Source: Calvatia gigantea (Eukaryota > Basidiomycota > Agaricomycetes > Agaricales > Lycoperdaceae). Taken from it: 64,000 nt of DNA. The notes beneath the pieces are model-generated. The model was given only the letters and a program-made list of their open reading frames with translations, searched no databases and was not told the DNA's origin. Both the position numbers and the translations under genes were made by a program. The DNA lies in NCBI GenBank assembly GCA_025093985.1, contig JACAAK010000007.1:868001-932000 (forward strand). The letters are read 5' to 3'. Shown piece by piece: positions 35,472 through 46,248 of this stretch. The stretch's first letter is position 1, and every line of letters starts with the position of its first letter.

Positions 35472-36790
35472 CTATCGAGGAATCATGAAGTGGTCCGGGA
35501 GGCTGTCATGAAAAGCGGACACCATCTCCTGTATCTGTTGCTGTATCGAACTGCTGCAGTGAATGGTGATGGTATTTTTTTGAGAGCCAGACCCTGTGGA
35601 CGTTGTTCGAGTGTGGCTGAAGAAGCTGCCCCAAATCTCATGGCTGCTGTACTCTGCCAGAACTTTGTTCTGCACTTGTAGAAGCACTTCCCCAGGGTCA
35701 TAAGTAGGCGGTGATGTGCTCCCCAGCCCCTGTTTCCACCACCCGTCCCACCCGGGTACACATTCTGCTGCGTGCTTAGCGGAGGAGGGGTTACCATTGA
35801 CCTTCGGCGCCACCGACAGTCTCAAGCGCAACCGTGTCAAAGACCAGAACCCCTAGCGCAGCCGTATATCTCGTTGTTTTTTGAATGCTTCGAGTCCACT
35901 ATCCACAAATTCTGCCATCCCAGTCCCTGGTCCAACCGGTGATCCTTCTTGGAAAACCCCTATGGCTTTCAAATACGTATAATACACCTTTCCGTGAAAA
36001 TGGCGAAAGTGGGACGAACGCTCAGCGACATCCAGAGCAGCTTCGAATGCTGCTCGCGACGCTTGGGCGCCGGAAGTCTGGACTCTTTCGAGCCACTCTC
36101 TCCCAATTCGCTCGGCAAGGGGCAACCCTTGACACTCATAGGCTAGATTCACGATCCGACCCACATGATTCCATCCGCCACAACGTGGAATCACCTTGCT
36201 CGCGTTTTGTGAGGAGTGTGAGTCGATGAGGTCCAGGGACCAATCCCGAAAGTGTTTGAATTCATACTTGTGAGATATAGCTGCAACTTGGATGACGTAT
36301 AATGACAGTGTTCCAAACCTGGTGCGCAGATATGCCTTTTGTGTTGGAATATTACAAACACATGTCGATCCGAACTCAACGGACCCTTAGATAGTTTACT
36401 CTAGATACCTTCACTCGTTTGTAATCTGCCTGATATATTAGATAGAAATTACTCTAATGGACACGTTTCAACTAGTTATATATACTACAGCCATGTCGAC
36501 GTGTCGCCTCAGCCTCGTACCCCGTACGAGTACTGAGGTGAGCACATCGCCCTATTCGTCGTAGCCACCACTGACTCTGTACCTAGTTTATCCATCTTAC
36601 AGGTAGCTAGTCTAATAGAGCCTCGTACCCCGTACGAGTACTGAGTTTATCCATCTTACATTTTGGTCTGTCACCGGGTGTCAGGAGCTAACGAAAGTGC
36701 AATGACTGGGGGACCTGGCACTTTGCATATATAACCCAACACAGGCTCGGAAATCGTCTGCAGAATCTTGACAGATGGTGGGGTTTTCGT
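35472..36790 (-). pseudogene. BTB/POZ protein, copy 3 (nonsense codon, LTR insertion, truncated)
   Basis: Closely related to intact copy 5. The C-terminal exon reads YEFKHFRDWSLDLIDSHSSQ, VIPRCGGWNHVGRIVNLAYE, KVYYTYLKAIGVFQEGSP, but has TAG at 35853-35855 where copy 5 has CAG. A 319-bp solo LTR (36342-36660) interrupts the intron before this exon. Upstream only the end of the BTB exon survives (NPTICQDSADDFRA region, 36.67-36.79 kb). At about 36790 the sequence switches abruptly to the C-terminal part of a different BTB copy. Three independent lesions, so a pseudogene. Confidence 0.85.
36342..36660. mobile_element. Solo LTR 2 (319 bp) with spliced-copy duplication
   Basis: Begins TGTTGGAATATTAC, ends CCATCTTACA, with 5-bp target-site duplication TTTTG at 36337-36341 and 36661-36665. 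BTB copy 5 shows the empty site (CTTTTGGTCTG near 38710), which proves insertion. A TATATATA box at about 36476-36484 lies some 30 bp upstream of block A. Internal layout: A (36511-36537), 49-bp GTGAG...CTAG gap (36538-36586), B (36587-36601), 17-bp spacer, then A and B fused (36619-36660), identical to the first copies. The architecture equals that of solo LTR 1 although the block sequences differ. Confidence 0.9.
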
Positions 36791-37290
36791 TGAGTGATTG
36801 GCGAGAGTGTCGTCGAGCTGTTTTTTCATCGTGCAGATTCGAGCTTTAATCGTGCGTGGCACGGCACTTGGCTTATTGGGGACGGTGGAGGTTCTGAAAG
36901 AGGTCACAGGGACCCGTTCGAGTGAGGCTAACTTCCTTTTGCCGTCCTCCAGGGTTTCCTTCCACCAACACCAACGCTCCCAACCAAGTTTGCAGACCGT
37001 GACATGGACATCACATTACGGGTTAACATCCAACATCGGAGCTTTCTCAAGATGAGGGCGGAGTTGTGTGAGAGTCCAAAAGCCATGATAAGACGGAATT
37101 TTCGTGTCTCAATGAGGCCAGCATGCGGCTCCTTATCGACATAAGAGGCGATTTTCCCAATCCCCATGACTGCGACATCGTTTTTTGAGCGAGCATCGAA
37201 ATTTCCGATGGCCTTCAAATACGTGTGGTACCCTTTGCCAGAATAACCAAAGGTTCAAACACTCCACTGAGTCTACAGCCTAAACGAAGG
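36790..37290 (-). pseudogene. BTB C-terminal fragment, copy 4
   Basis: Matches the C-terminal exon of copy 6 (39.45-39.97 kb): LKAIGNFDARSKNDVAVMGI, KIASYVDKEPHAGLIETRK and KKQLDDTLANHS. The frame is disrupted after ETRKFRL (copy 6 continues RGFWSLTQLRHHL). It abuts the truncated BTB exon of copy 3 at about 36790 with no stop or terminal exon, marking a deletion or recombination junction between paralogues. Confidence 0.75.
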
Positions 37291-37309
37291 CGGCCGTGTT
37301 ATGAGGCGA

Positions 37310-37620
37310 CCGCAGCTCCGACCCACCAAGATCTACGGTGGCAGGAAGAACTAGTTTGGTCCAATCAAAGGGTTATATAATTACCTCATTAAACCAAAGA
37401 ACTATAGCCCCGAGAAATGACCAGCAGGTCCTACTTGACAACTCACCCACAGGACCAGAAGCACCCACTATCCCCCTCGAAACTCCAAAAGCTCTATGGG
37501 TATCGGAAAAACGAGAAAGAAATAAACTGTTCAAACGTACCCAGAACCCAGAGCACCTCCGTAAGGTATGTCACGAGTCGTTCAACCCAACTCCAAGTTG
37601 TGGACATTCCGAGTTGAGTC
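37310..37620 (-). pseudogene. Fragment of the 33.3-34.1 kb membrane gene
   Basis: Nucleotide-level homology with 33.72-34.06 kb, including minus-strand STTWSWVERLVTYLTEVLW, CWSFLGAIVLWFNEVII and LPATVDLGGS. The frame ends in a TAA after NEVII, and the 3' membrane exons are missing. It is a partial duplicate. Confidence 0.7.
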
Positions 37621-37840
37621 ATATCAATTGTCTACATCTATGTACCGTCCTGGATCTGTCTGGGACACGAATTTCTATGGCCCTGATACAAAACGAGCAA
37701 TGAATCATGGTGATTTCAGAAGTGCATTCGTAGTTCCTTGGCACAAACGAGTCGGATTGCCTAACGATTTGCATCGCGGGCAATTCAGGCACATTCCATT
37801 TATGAACGAAGATATCACAACTTTTTTCAAGGAAGACTAG
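37568..37840 (+). other. Unassigned 90-codon open frame
   Basis: Plus-strand frame whose second half reads WDTNFYGPDTKRAMNHGDFR, SAFVVPWHKRVGLPNDLH, RGQFRHIPFMNEDITTFFKE then a stop. The amino-acid composition looks protein-like and the region from 37620 is not part of the duplicated membrane-gene fragment. No start exon or family is recognised. It could be the last exon of a lost gene. Confidence 0.25.
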
Positions 37841-37845
37841 CACTG

Positions 37846-39136
37846 CTATCGAGGGATCATGAAATGGACCGGGAGGCTGTCATGGAAAGTGGTTGTCATC
37901 TTCTGCACCTGCCGCTGTACCGAGCTGCTACAGTGAATGGCAGTATTAATTTGTTGAGAGCCATACCCTGTGGATGTTGTTCGAGTATAACGCAACAAAC
38001 CGCCCCAACAGCCACCGCACTCTGCCAGAATTTTGTTCTGCATTTGCAGCAGCACTTCCCCAGGGTCATAAGTAGGCGGTGATATGCTCTCCAGCTTCTG
38101 TTTCCACCACCCGTCCCACCCAGGTACACAGTCTGCCGCGTGCTTAGGACAGGAGGAGTTGTCATTGATCTTCGGCGCCACCGACAGTCTCAAGCGCAAC
38201 CGTGTCAAAGACCAGAACCCCTGGCGCAACCGTGTATCCCGTTGTGTGTTGAACGTTTCGGGCCCATTGTCCACAAATTCTGCCACCTTAGCTCCTGGTC
38301 CAATCGGTGATCCTTCCTGGAAAACCCCTATGGCTTTCAAATACGTATAATACACCTTTCCGTGAAACTGGCGAAAGTGGGACGAACGCTCAGCGACATC
38401 CAGAGCAGCTTCGAATGCTGCTCGCGATTCTCGAGCACCGGAAGTCTGAATTCTTTCGAGCCACTCTCTCTCAATCCGCTCCGCGAGAGGCAACCGTTGA
38501 CACTCGTAGGCTAGGTTCATGATCCGATCCACATGATTCCATCCGTCACAACGTGGAATCACCTTGCTCCCGTTTTGTGAAGAGTGTGAGTCGATGAGAT
38601 CCAACGACCAATCACGAAAGTGTTTGAACTCATACTTGTGAGATATAGCAGCAACTTGGACGAGTTGACGTATATTGACGGTGTTCCAAGCCTGTTGCGC
38701 GGATATGTCTTTTGGTCTGTCACCGGGTGTCAGGGGCTGTCAGAAGTGCAATGACTGGGGGACCTGGCACCTTGCATACAAAATCCAACACAAGGCTCGG
38801 AAATCGTCGGCAGAATCTTGACAAATGATGGGATTCCCGTCAGAATCTCCTTCTCCAATGGCTCCCGACGTTTCCTGATCCTCCTCTTGGGCAGGTGTCA
38901 CTTGTTTCTGTGGCAATGAAAACATGGTTCGAAAAAATGACGAGTCGCGTTCAAGTAGAGACTTATGCACCTGAAGTTTGTGAGGTCCAGAAAGTATGCA
39001 ACCCTTGTCCTGAACTGCTTACTTTAAACAAATAATCTTCTGCTTGGATAACACAGCTCCCGTCGTGGAAATAGTATGCTCCGTCCCGAGCCGGAGTAGC
39101 ACTCGATACCTCTTCGCCTGCCAAACGCAATGCCAT
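37846..39136 (-). CDS. BTB/POZ protein, copy 5 (intact)
   Basis: Three exons (39023-39136, 38764-38970, 37846-38691) give 388 residues. Start MALRLAGEEVSSATPARDGA; BTB core FHDGSCVIQAEDYLFK, VHKSLLERDSSFFRTMFSLP, NPIICQDSADDFRALCW. Exon 3 reads AWNTVNIRQLVQVAAISHKY, EFKHFRDWSLDLIDSHSS, WNHVDRIMNLAYECQRLPLA and ends VHFMIPR. Intron 1 is 52 bp, GT-AG. For intron 2 I chose donor CAG|GTCCCC and acceptor AACAG|GCTTGG because they keep phase; an upstream donor AAG|GTGCCA is also possible with a different acceptor. It is the only clearly intact BTB copy in the 35-41 kb cluster and the reference for lesions in copies 3 and 6. Confidence 0.82.
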
Positions 39137-39448
39137 AATAGCATACAGACGGAGGGACTAGAAATGGTGTCGGAAGAACTCGATAAAGCGGAAGAGGTAT
39201 TATGAGAGAGTTACAAAGAGGGTAGGGGGTGGAGGAGGGAGGCTAACTCTATGGATTACTGGAGTACACCAACCAGCATGTGCATTACGCGATGTATGTA
39301 ACACTAACGTTGAGCGTTATCTCTTTGTTGTATCTGCATTCCGCACGTGATGCAGTAGAACTGGACGCCCAATACTTTAGTTGGGTAGGTATCAAACCTC
39401 ACACAGATATGAATAATCAAGATAGTTTACATTCAAAAGACCGGATTC

Positions 39449-41340
39449 CTACTCCACAGGGATCATAAAGTGGTTAGCGAGAGTGTCGTCGAACTGTTTT
39501 CTCATCGTACAGACTTGAGCTTTAATCAATGCGTGGCACGGTACTTGATTTTTTGAGGTCGGTGAATGGATGTTTCCTACGGGCATTGTCACGATTCGTT
39601 TTTGGAGTTCCTGGAAGAGGTCACAGGGGTCGCTCAGATGACTTCCTCTTGCAGTAGCGTCCTCCAAGAATTCCTTCCACCCATGATCCCAACCGGGTTT
39701 GCAAATCACGAGATGAACGTTACATTGCGGGTTAACATCCAGTATTGGGGCTTTATTGAGATGATGGCGGAGTTGTGTGAGCGACCAAAAGCCACGATAA
39801 AGGCGGAGTTTTCGTGTCTCATTGAGACCAGCATGCAACTCTTTATTAACATAAGAGGCGATTTTCTCAATTCCCATGACTGCGACGTCGTTGTTTGGGT
39901 GGGCATCGAACTTTCCGATGGCCTTCAAATATGTGTAGTACGCTCTGCCATGGAACGGCCGAAGGTTCAAACGCTCTGCGCAGCCTAAAGCCCAAACAAA
40001 GGCAGCCGTGTTATGGGGCGACTACGAGATCATAGATAACCAAGCGTGCTCGTGTGGAGATCGGACGGCACCTGACACTGAAAAGTGTCATGTACGCGTC
40101 CTCCTCCCACTACTCCACTTCACCGACGACGCCTTTCACTTCCGAGAACGATGACCAAGACACCGACCCCGAAAATCCCATTTCCAAGCCATCCAGAAGT
40201 CCGGATCATACACGATTTCCTAATTCGGAAGTCCCGACCACGGAAGCTCCAACCTCCGAACTCCACCTCGCCCGCCTGTACTTCTCATTTCCGACTCTAA
40301 AAAACTTACGGACCGCTTTTCTATTCACTTATTATACTCTTTCTACATTCCTCATAATTTAGAACCTCATAGAATGAGCTTCCGGCCCGTTTTCATCCCC
40401 GCTAGTATGTTTTTCTTTGTTCTCTCTCTAAAATTTACATTCTACTCTTTGTAATTCGGGCGCACAGCCCACCATTCTCCTCTATAAAAACCTGTATACT
40501 TTGTTGTAGTCAGGTAGCTACGAATTAGCCAAGTTTCGACTCGAAGTCTCTGTCTCTAGCCTATTTCTCTAATCTATCTCTCTTTCTCTCTTCTCTCTCT
40601 CGTCTCGACACCGAATCGCCACGCAATCGTAAACGCCGCCTTCCGAACGTTCAGTAATCGCTCTCGACACCTCTCCGGACCCTTCTCTCATCGTTCCGAG
40701 CCTTCGGAACAAATTTATCCTCTGTCCCATTGTCTCATCATTTTCGTGATCTCCACTCCTACCCGCTCTTTCCAACCCAATCCCTTTGGTCAAGAACAAC
40801 GTCGGACGGACGCCGACGTGCTCGTGCACCTAGCCGTAATCTCCCTCTTCACTCGATCCTTAGTGCGAGATCGATCCTTTTGCAGGTGTGAGCGAGATTA
40901 AGCAATTTCTCCACATTGTCCCGGTTGCCAAACGTAGAAAGTGTGCGTGGTGGCCGGCAACAGAGAGCTTCAAGAGTGTCCAGGGCCGACGCAGGAAGGT
41001 AAATGAAGATACTTACTGAGCATATAATGCCCAACATAAAGCCCTAAACCCTTTCACACTATCATGGCACATGATGGGGTTTTCATCACACGAGCCTTCG
41101 ATTGTAGAGGGGCCATTACCGTCGCCTGACTGTGGGAGAGAGAATATTGTCTTGAAGAAAGCTGAGTCTCTTTCAAGGGCTGAACGGTGGAATCCGGTAT
41201 ATTGTGAGTGCGAGGAAATAGTCAGACTTGAACCGGTCCTCACATTAAACAAGCGGCCCTCTACTGCCAAGATGCAGCTGCCGTCATGATAATAATAGTT
41301 CTCGTCCTTGATCCTTTCAATCGGTGGCGCTAGTACGGAC
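39449..41340 (-). pseudogene. BTB/POZ protein, copy 6 (split by solo LTR)
   Basis: The N-terminal part lies at 40.86-41.34 kb: DENYYYHDGSCILAVEGRLF, HRSALERDSAFFKTIFSLPQ, NPIMCHDSVKGFRALCWALY, then NVEKLLNLAHTCKRIDLALR. The C-terminal part lies at 39.45-40.05 kb: HNTAAFVWALGCAERLNLR, HGRAYYTYLKAIGKFDAHP, ending FMIPVE. An 800-bp solo LTR (40053-40852) separates them exactly in the codons after RIE. Ignoring the LTR, the flanks join in frame as in copy 5. A TAG shortly after the junction (MIS-stop) is a second lesion. The true start codon was not found. Confidence 0.85.
40053..40852 (+). mobile_element. Solo LTR 3 (800 bp, Gypsy-like)
   Basis: Starts TGTGGAGATCGG and ends TCTCCCTCTTCA with a 4-bp target-site duplication CTCG at 40049-40052 and 40853-40856. 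Its two flanks are contiguous in the homologous BTB copy 5. Inside are a TATAAAA box near 40482, a long pyrimidine-rich tract after it, and a perfect hairpin TGACACT/AGTGTCA near 40072-40090. The TG...CA ends and length fit a solo LTR. Assignment to Gypsy rather than Copia is a guess from TSD length and size. A 102-codon frame inside it is not called. Confidence 0.8.
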
Positions 41341-43317
41341 GCATCGGAATCTATCCGGTCCGAAGCGCTGGATGCAGAGTCCTTGTTCTTGGGACATCGA
41401 GGACGAGCCGTAGTGTTAGTTGTGATGATATTTGTGGTAGCGGTTGTCGCTGAGACCCGTGCAAAAAGGGCTCTGTCGGGGGCGGACCCGAACCCGAGAG
41501 AATCTATAAACTAGGTACAAAATGATCGGGCTTACCTAATCACATTGGCAAACGCTCAGGAAGAGTTGAGCGTCGAACCTTGGAACTTTTGGAGGTTGTC
41601 TTTACTCGGACCTATATTGCCCGTGTGTTTCTCACCTAAAATGCATAAACAACCCCAGATCTAAGTCCAGAACAGGTTTAATTTCAGACATGGGCAACAT
41701 GTAATAAGAAATATTCATATTTCTCGTCTTGCAGAATTTGATTTTCAGGCGTCAGAATTATAGAATATAGTGGACACAAAACCCCTACACTTTACCATTT
41801 TTCCACCGGGAACCTCATCTCCGCTGTAACGGCTTCGTATTTTCCTCCGACAATACTGCTTGAGCCCTGTACATATAAGAATCAGTGGATCGGGGAAACG
41901 TCGGACCAGGGATCTTGGCATAAGATTCACGTCACCGAAACACGGTGAGTCCGCGGGTTCCTTCGTCTCCGGCACGTAAATACTTTGCTGAACGTCCGCA
42001 GAAATTGTTCCCTTTACCGTTGGTTCATAACATTGGACTGTCGTACGGAAAGCTGATACCTTGCCCTGGCGACAGGCGTGGCGCATCCACAGTACCGGTT
42101 GCTCACCGTTGATCGCTGTTGGGGGGTCCAAAAAGAGTGCCCCCAGAGTTGAGACAGGAGTGGACACGAGGCATACCATCGGATCTCCGTGACGGTGGTT
42201 TCTAGAGGAGAAAAATTGGTCCCAAGTGCATGGATGGAGCCCATTCTTGCAAAGGCACGAGAAGGTGAAGGGGCTGACGATGCGTAAGTAGGGCGAACCT
42301 TCGGTTCACTTACTGATACGGATATTCTGTGTGATGTTGCGACGGCGCAAAGGTAGGTCGATGGTCACACGAATTATCTATGGAATCCTGTTGTCCAAGT
42401 AACAACTTCCGGGTAACTGACCCGTCCGCCCTTCACAATCACCATCTGCTATGGGCTCCCTCGCGGTGATAGTTTATATTTATCCTGTAATCTCCTATGA
42501 TTCTAACAACGACGAGCCCCCACTTTCTAATCCCTTCGCACAAGTGATTTGACTGTAAACTTAGTACCAGAACATTCATTAGCATTCTCACATCTCACGG
42601 CCCCTCTCTTGTTCACCCAACCATTCAACTCTCCCCCAACCTGGGATTCTGTTGATCACTAGCAATCGTGATCCCATCTTCCCAATGTCACATACAACCC
42701 GCATGGCACGGACGCAGCAGAACCCAAGAGAAAGTGTTCAACCCGGCGCCCGTGATGTGCACTGCCAGCGAGTCGATGTGGCGTAGGTCATGTCAATATC
42801 ATATCGACTTCAAAAAGCGTAAAGTACGCTGCGTTGAAGTTGACTCATCGGCACAGTGTAAACTAAAGTGAGAAAAATAGGCAGTAAAGTTGAACAGTGT
42901 GTGTCCCCCCTCTATGTAAAGATCGTCCAAGGTCATCAGCCGGCTGTGAGAGGGCGGTGGCAATTCCACATGTTCGCAATGCGGGAGATTAAGGAAGCGA
43001 TAACCTAGTGTCACCTACGTAATCACGATGCCTTTTACTCATGAAACTATTTCCTGAACAGTACCGAAATATCGGGAAAACGGATTGGGAACAAGTGGTA
43101 CAAAATCGGAATCACTCGCCCGGACATCCCAAACATGATTTCAGAAGGCACCATCTTATCACCTCCTTGATAGCTACAGCTTATTTTTGACCAGCTGTGT
43201 TACCGGGAAGCATATAACTCGAGGGGCAGCATGCACCTGGAAGCCACCCCCCGACCGCATCCAATATCAAGTCAATCCTAGGCGAACACGGTCAGAAGTG
43301 TTCGTCGGATTTAGAGC
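41341..43317. other. Intergenic region (contains MITE M3)
   Basis: Apart from the MITE at 42760-42858 I see no supported gene. A minus-strand frame at 41745-42179 (TPVSTLGALFLDPPTAINGE ...) overlaps a second frame to 42244 that would need a frame change. Amino-acid content looks possible, but no family or splice series is evident. Confidence 0.3.
42760..42858. mobile_element. MITE copy M3 (short)
   Basis: A 99-bp internally deleted member of the family at 7564 and 15209. The left end CACTGCCAGCGAGTCGATG lacks two bases of the consensus; the right end is CATCGGCACAGTG. GTGGCGTAGGTCA and ATCATATCGACTTC are shared with M1. No clear target-site duplication. It lies about 460 bp upstream of the DUF6534-1 start codon. 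Confidence 0.7.
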
Positions 43318-45176
43318 ATGACAAATCCAGCAGAAATATTGTATGTGTCTTTCGGCATGCCTTTACACACTTTGTTATCCTCACCCTCCTTTACATCAGT
43401 CAAGGACCTGTCTTCATCGGTCTTATTCTGAACGTATTTCTGTGCGGGATCATGATCACCCAGGCATATTTCTACCATGCGACCTATAAAAGGTTTAGTT
43501 GGAAACTTATCTGGCGAATGGACTCACTCACGGAAAATTCAGGGACGAGACGTGGCTGAAGATGGTTGTACGTCTCAGACAAGTCGGGGTTCAAAGCTTG
43601 CGTGCTCAGTACTGACCTCTTTTAGGTTCTAGCTATCACTTTAGCCGAAACCCTTAACACCGTCTTTAACGTCATTTCCACGTATTTGACTATCATCACG
43701 CATTTTGGTGAGTAACGAACAATGATGGTGCTGCGGGAAACATATTTCTGAGGCTGGGTACAAGGCGAAGCTGAGGTCCTCGACCGAGCAACCTGGTGTA
43801 AGTTTTCCAAGTCGTACCCTTAAATTAACGGTATCTCCTGATACCTGACTCGGAATGCTCCAGTTAGTGCAACAGGTATGTTTCTAGTCATTGCTTGTAT
43901 ATATATCTTCAAAATCTAATGGATGTCAATGGTTCTTGTAGCACCGGGAACAACGGCAAGATCCAAGTCTACCTGGTCTTTTAACTCATACAAATCCTGT
44001 AGTACAGACCATTGTCACAGTGATGGTTCAATTGTTTTTTGCCTGGAGGATACATGTCTTGACAGGAAGCTGGATAATGGTTTTAACCGTCATCTCATTT
44101 TCGATTACTGGGGGAGGTGAGTTCTCCTCCACTGCTCCTGAGCGGACGATGAGCTTAAATATGAGCAAGTTGGCGGTGCGATCACCACTTACAAAATCGT
44201 TGCACTTCCGCGATATTCCCTGATCCCGTCATTCCGAGTGAGTGACACACTTATCACCCACCCGAACCTATTCCTCAGGTTTGCGCAGAGCGCCATTATT
44301 GTTTGGTTGGCCGCAGCGAGCGCCGCGGACATCATCATCACAGTCATTCTTGTCTGGCACTTGTGAGCTTTTTGGTTGTTTAATTAAAATCGCCGGGACT
44401 GACAATTGCCGGTTCAGAGTACGCTCCCTCCAAGAACCAGCGTCATATCGAAAGTACTGAATCCCTACATTCGTCATTAGCACAAACAGAAGACTGGCTT
44501 CAAGCGGTCGGATATGATTGTCGACAGGATCATCCGCAGTACGTTGCATCGCAGCTTATTAACTTGAACTCATAACGAATCGTTATCTTAGTCACTATGC
44601 AAACTGGCTTTCTCACATCCATGGTGTCAATCATCGATTTGATTCTTTACCTAGTAATGGTAGGTTTAGGCCTCCGTATGCCAGCGATATATTGCTGACA
44701 TTGACCGATTTAGCCTACACGGGGAACGTGCGTAGCCTTGCATCGTAGACCGTGTTTTCCCGAGCTAACTCCTATGTTCAGTCATATGATCTTCAACCTC
44801 CCTCTTAGCAAGGTCTATTCAAATTCACTACTCAGTAGCCTCAATTCGAGGGGGGGATGGAAAAACAACGGTTCAACAGTTGTTGACTCTACTTCCGTGG
44901 GTAGCTTCATCTTTCAGAATCCCTCAGAAGGGAGGCGACTCGAGGGCCGCAGGGACACTGCTCTATCGTCTGTTGCAAGGGTGATTTGACCCTTCCGGCC
45001 GTCGACTATAATCTGACAGTAGACGTCACTTGCAGGCCATCGATCTCCTCGGTTCCGTGCGACCGGGCTCGAGATCTGACAAACCACAGGTCTTTGTGCA
45101 TGTCGAGTCTCACCAGATGGGAGACGAAGGATGTCCGAATGCTCGGAGGGCCAAGCATCCAGATGCACATGTTTAA
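43318..45176 (+). CDS. DUF6534-family membrane protein 1
   Basis: Resolved exons: 43318-43340, 43400-43492, 43543-43567 (25 nt), 43626-43707, 43771-43795 (25 nt), 44008-44116, 44279-44362, 44490-44538, 44592-44659 and distal exons to TAA 45174-45176. The protein runs MTNPAEIFQGPVFIGLILNV, CGIMITQAYFYHATYKR, LAITLAETLNTVFNVIS, VMVQLFFAWRIHVLTGSW, IIVWLAAASAADIIITVILV, KTGFKRSDMIVDRIIRITMQ, TGFLTSMVSIIDLILYL, IFNLPLSKVYSNSLLSSLNS: a typical DUF6534 multi-pass protein of unknown function. One intron (43956-44007) has a GC donor. The junction between 44362 and 44490 is out of phase with any visible acceptor, so this copy may be decaying. Confidence 0.65.
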
Positions 45177-46248
45177 GAACTAGTACACCCTGGTGGTGGT
45201 CAAAGAAAGGCAGCCCAGATCAGGCTCCGGATTTGGGAATGATTAATGAATTCATGTGCGATCACTAATTTTTGGTTTTTAATTTTTTCTGGCTCGAACT
45301 GTCGTATTTGTTGGCCCAAAAGAATGAACACAGTGCTTGACTAATTAGAAATCCCCGGCTATAGTTCTGACACAACCTCAGGCATCAAGGCCGCGAGAGG
45401 TTGTTCTAGATTATACAACTTAGGTGTTCTCCAAAACGTCAATTCAACCCATATCGAGCGGGAACATCGCGACGGCGCTGAACTTGCCAGCCTCGTCAGC
45501 TACAGGATCTCGGGGCGGATATGCTACCCCAAAGGTGGTTGTCGGTGGAAACATTTTTGCCAACGCCGCGCGTCCCCGGTAGGAAAAGATTCCCGGACAA
45601 ACTTACCCCACAAGGCCAGAACATGTGGGTCACATAAATATCATTGGTTGCATGTCAAAAATACACTGCGTGCTGGTTGCTACTGTTATGGACCAAAAAT
45701 CGTCGGAGGGAAGAATTAACAATAAGAGAAAGTTCAAGAGACGTTAATGCACAAAAGAAGGAAAAGATCAAACACACCAACCACCCAAGTGAGAGAGTTT
45801 ATTAAGTTTGCTGCTGTACGTGTAAAAGGCGAGGATCGGTAGACTAGAACGGGTGGAGCGTTGCCAATGTCAGGACAAGACATCGACCCACTGAAGGTTA
45901 CAACAACAAAATGAGGAAAGAGAGTAAAAAGAGAGGGAATGTAAAAGGGGGAGGTTACAGAGGAAAGGAAAATATATGAATCAAAGGAATGTACCATTTT
46001 GTGAAGGAGGGTGTGTACGATGGGGGACAGGCATATAACCCGGTTACAGCGGCCCAACCGCACATGAGCATAGATGCATAACGCATACGGCGGCAATACG
46101 TTTTGAGTCAAAGCCAAAAGCAGATGACTCGAGTACCAAGATTTTAATACAACCTATTTGCATTCAGTAATTCAAGCAAAGCAAGAAAAATCCGGTGATC
46201 AGACTCACATTCGAACAGAATGAGACACTTTCAAGAAACACAAACGAA
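45177..46248. other. Intergenic region / 3' UTR of the Ser-rich gene
   Basis: No gene recognised. The last few hundred bases probably belong to the 3' untranslated region of the minus-strand gene ending at 46249. Confidence 0.4.

Noticed and set aside
35490..36229. Plus-strand frames across BTB copy 3
   Set aside because: Antisense to the minus-strand BTB exon conserved with copy 5.
40054..40362. 102-codon frame inside solo LTR 3
   Set aside because: Lies wholly in the LTR and is Ser/Thr/Pro-rich by composition; LTRs rarely code for protein.
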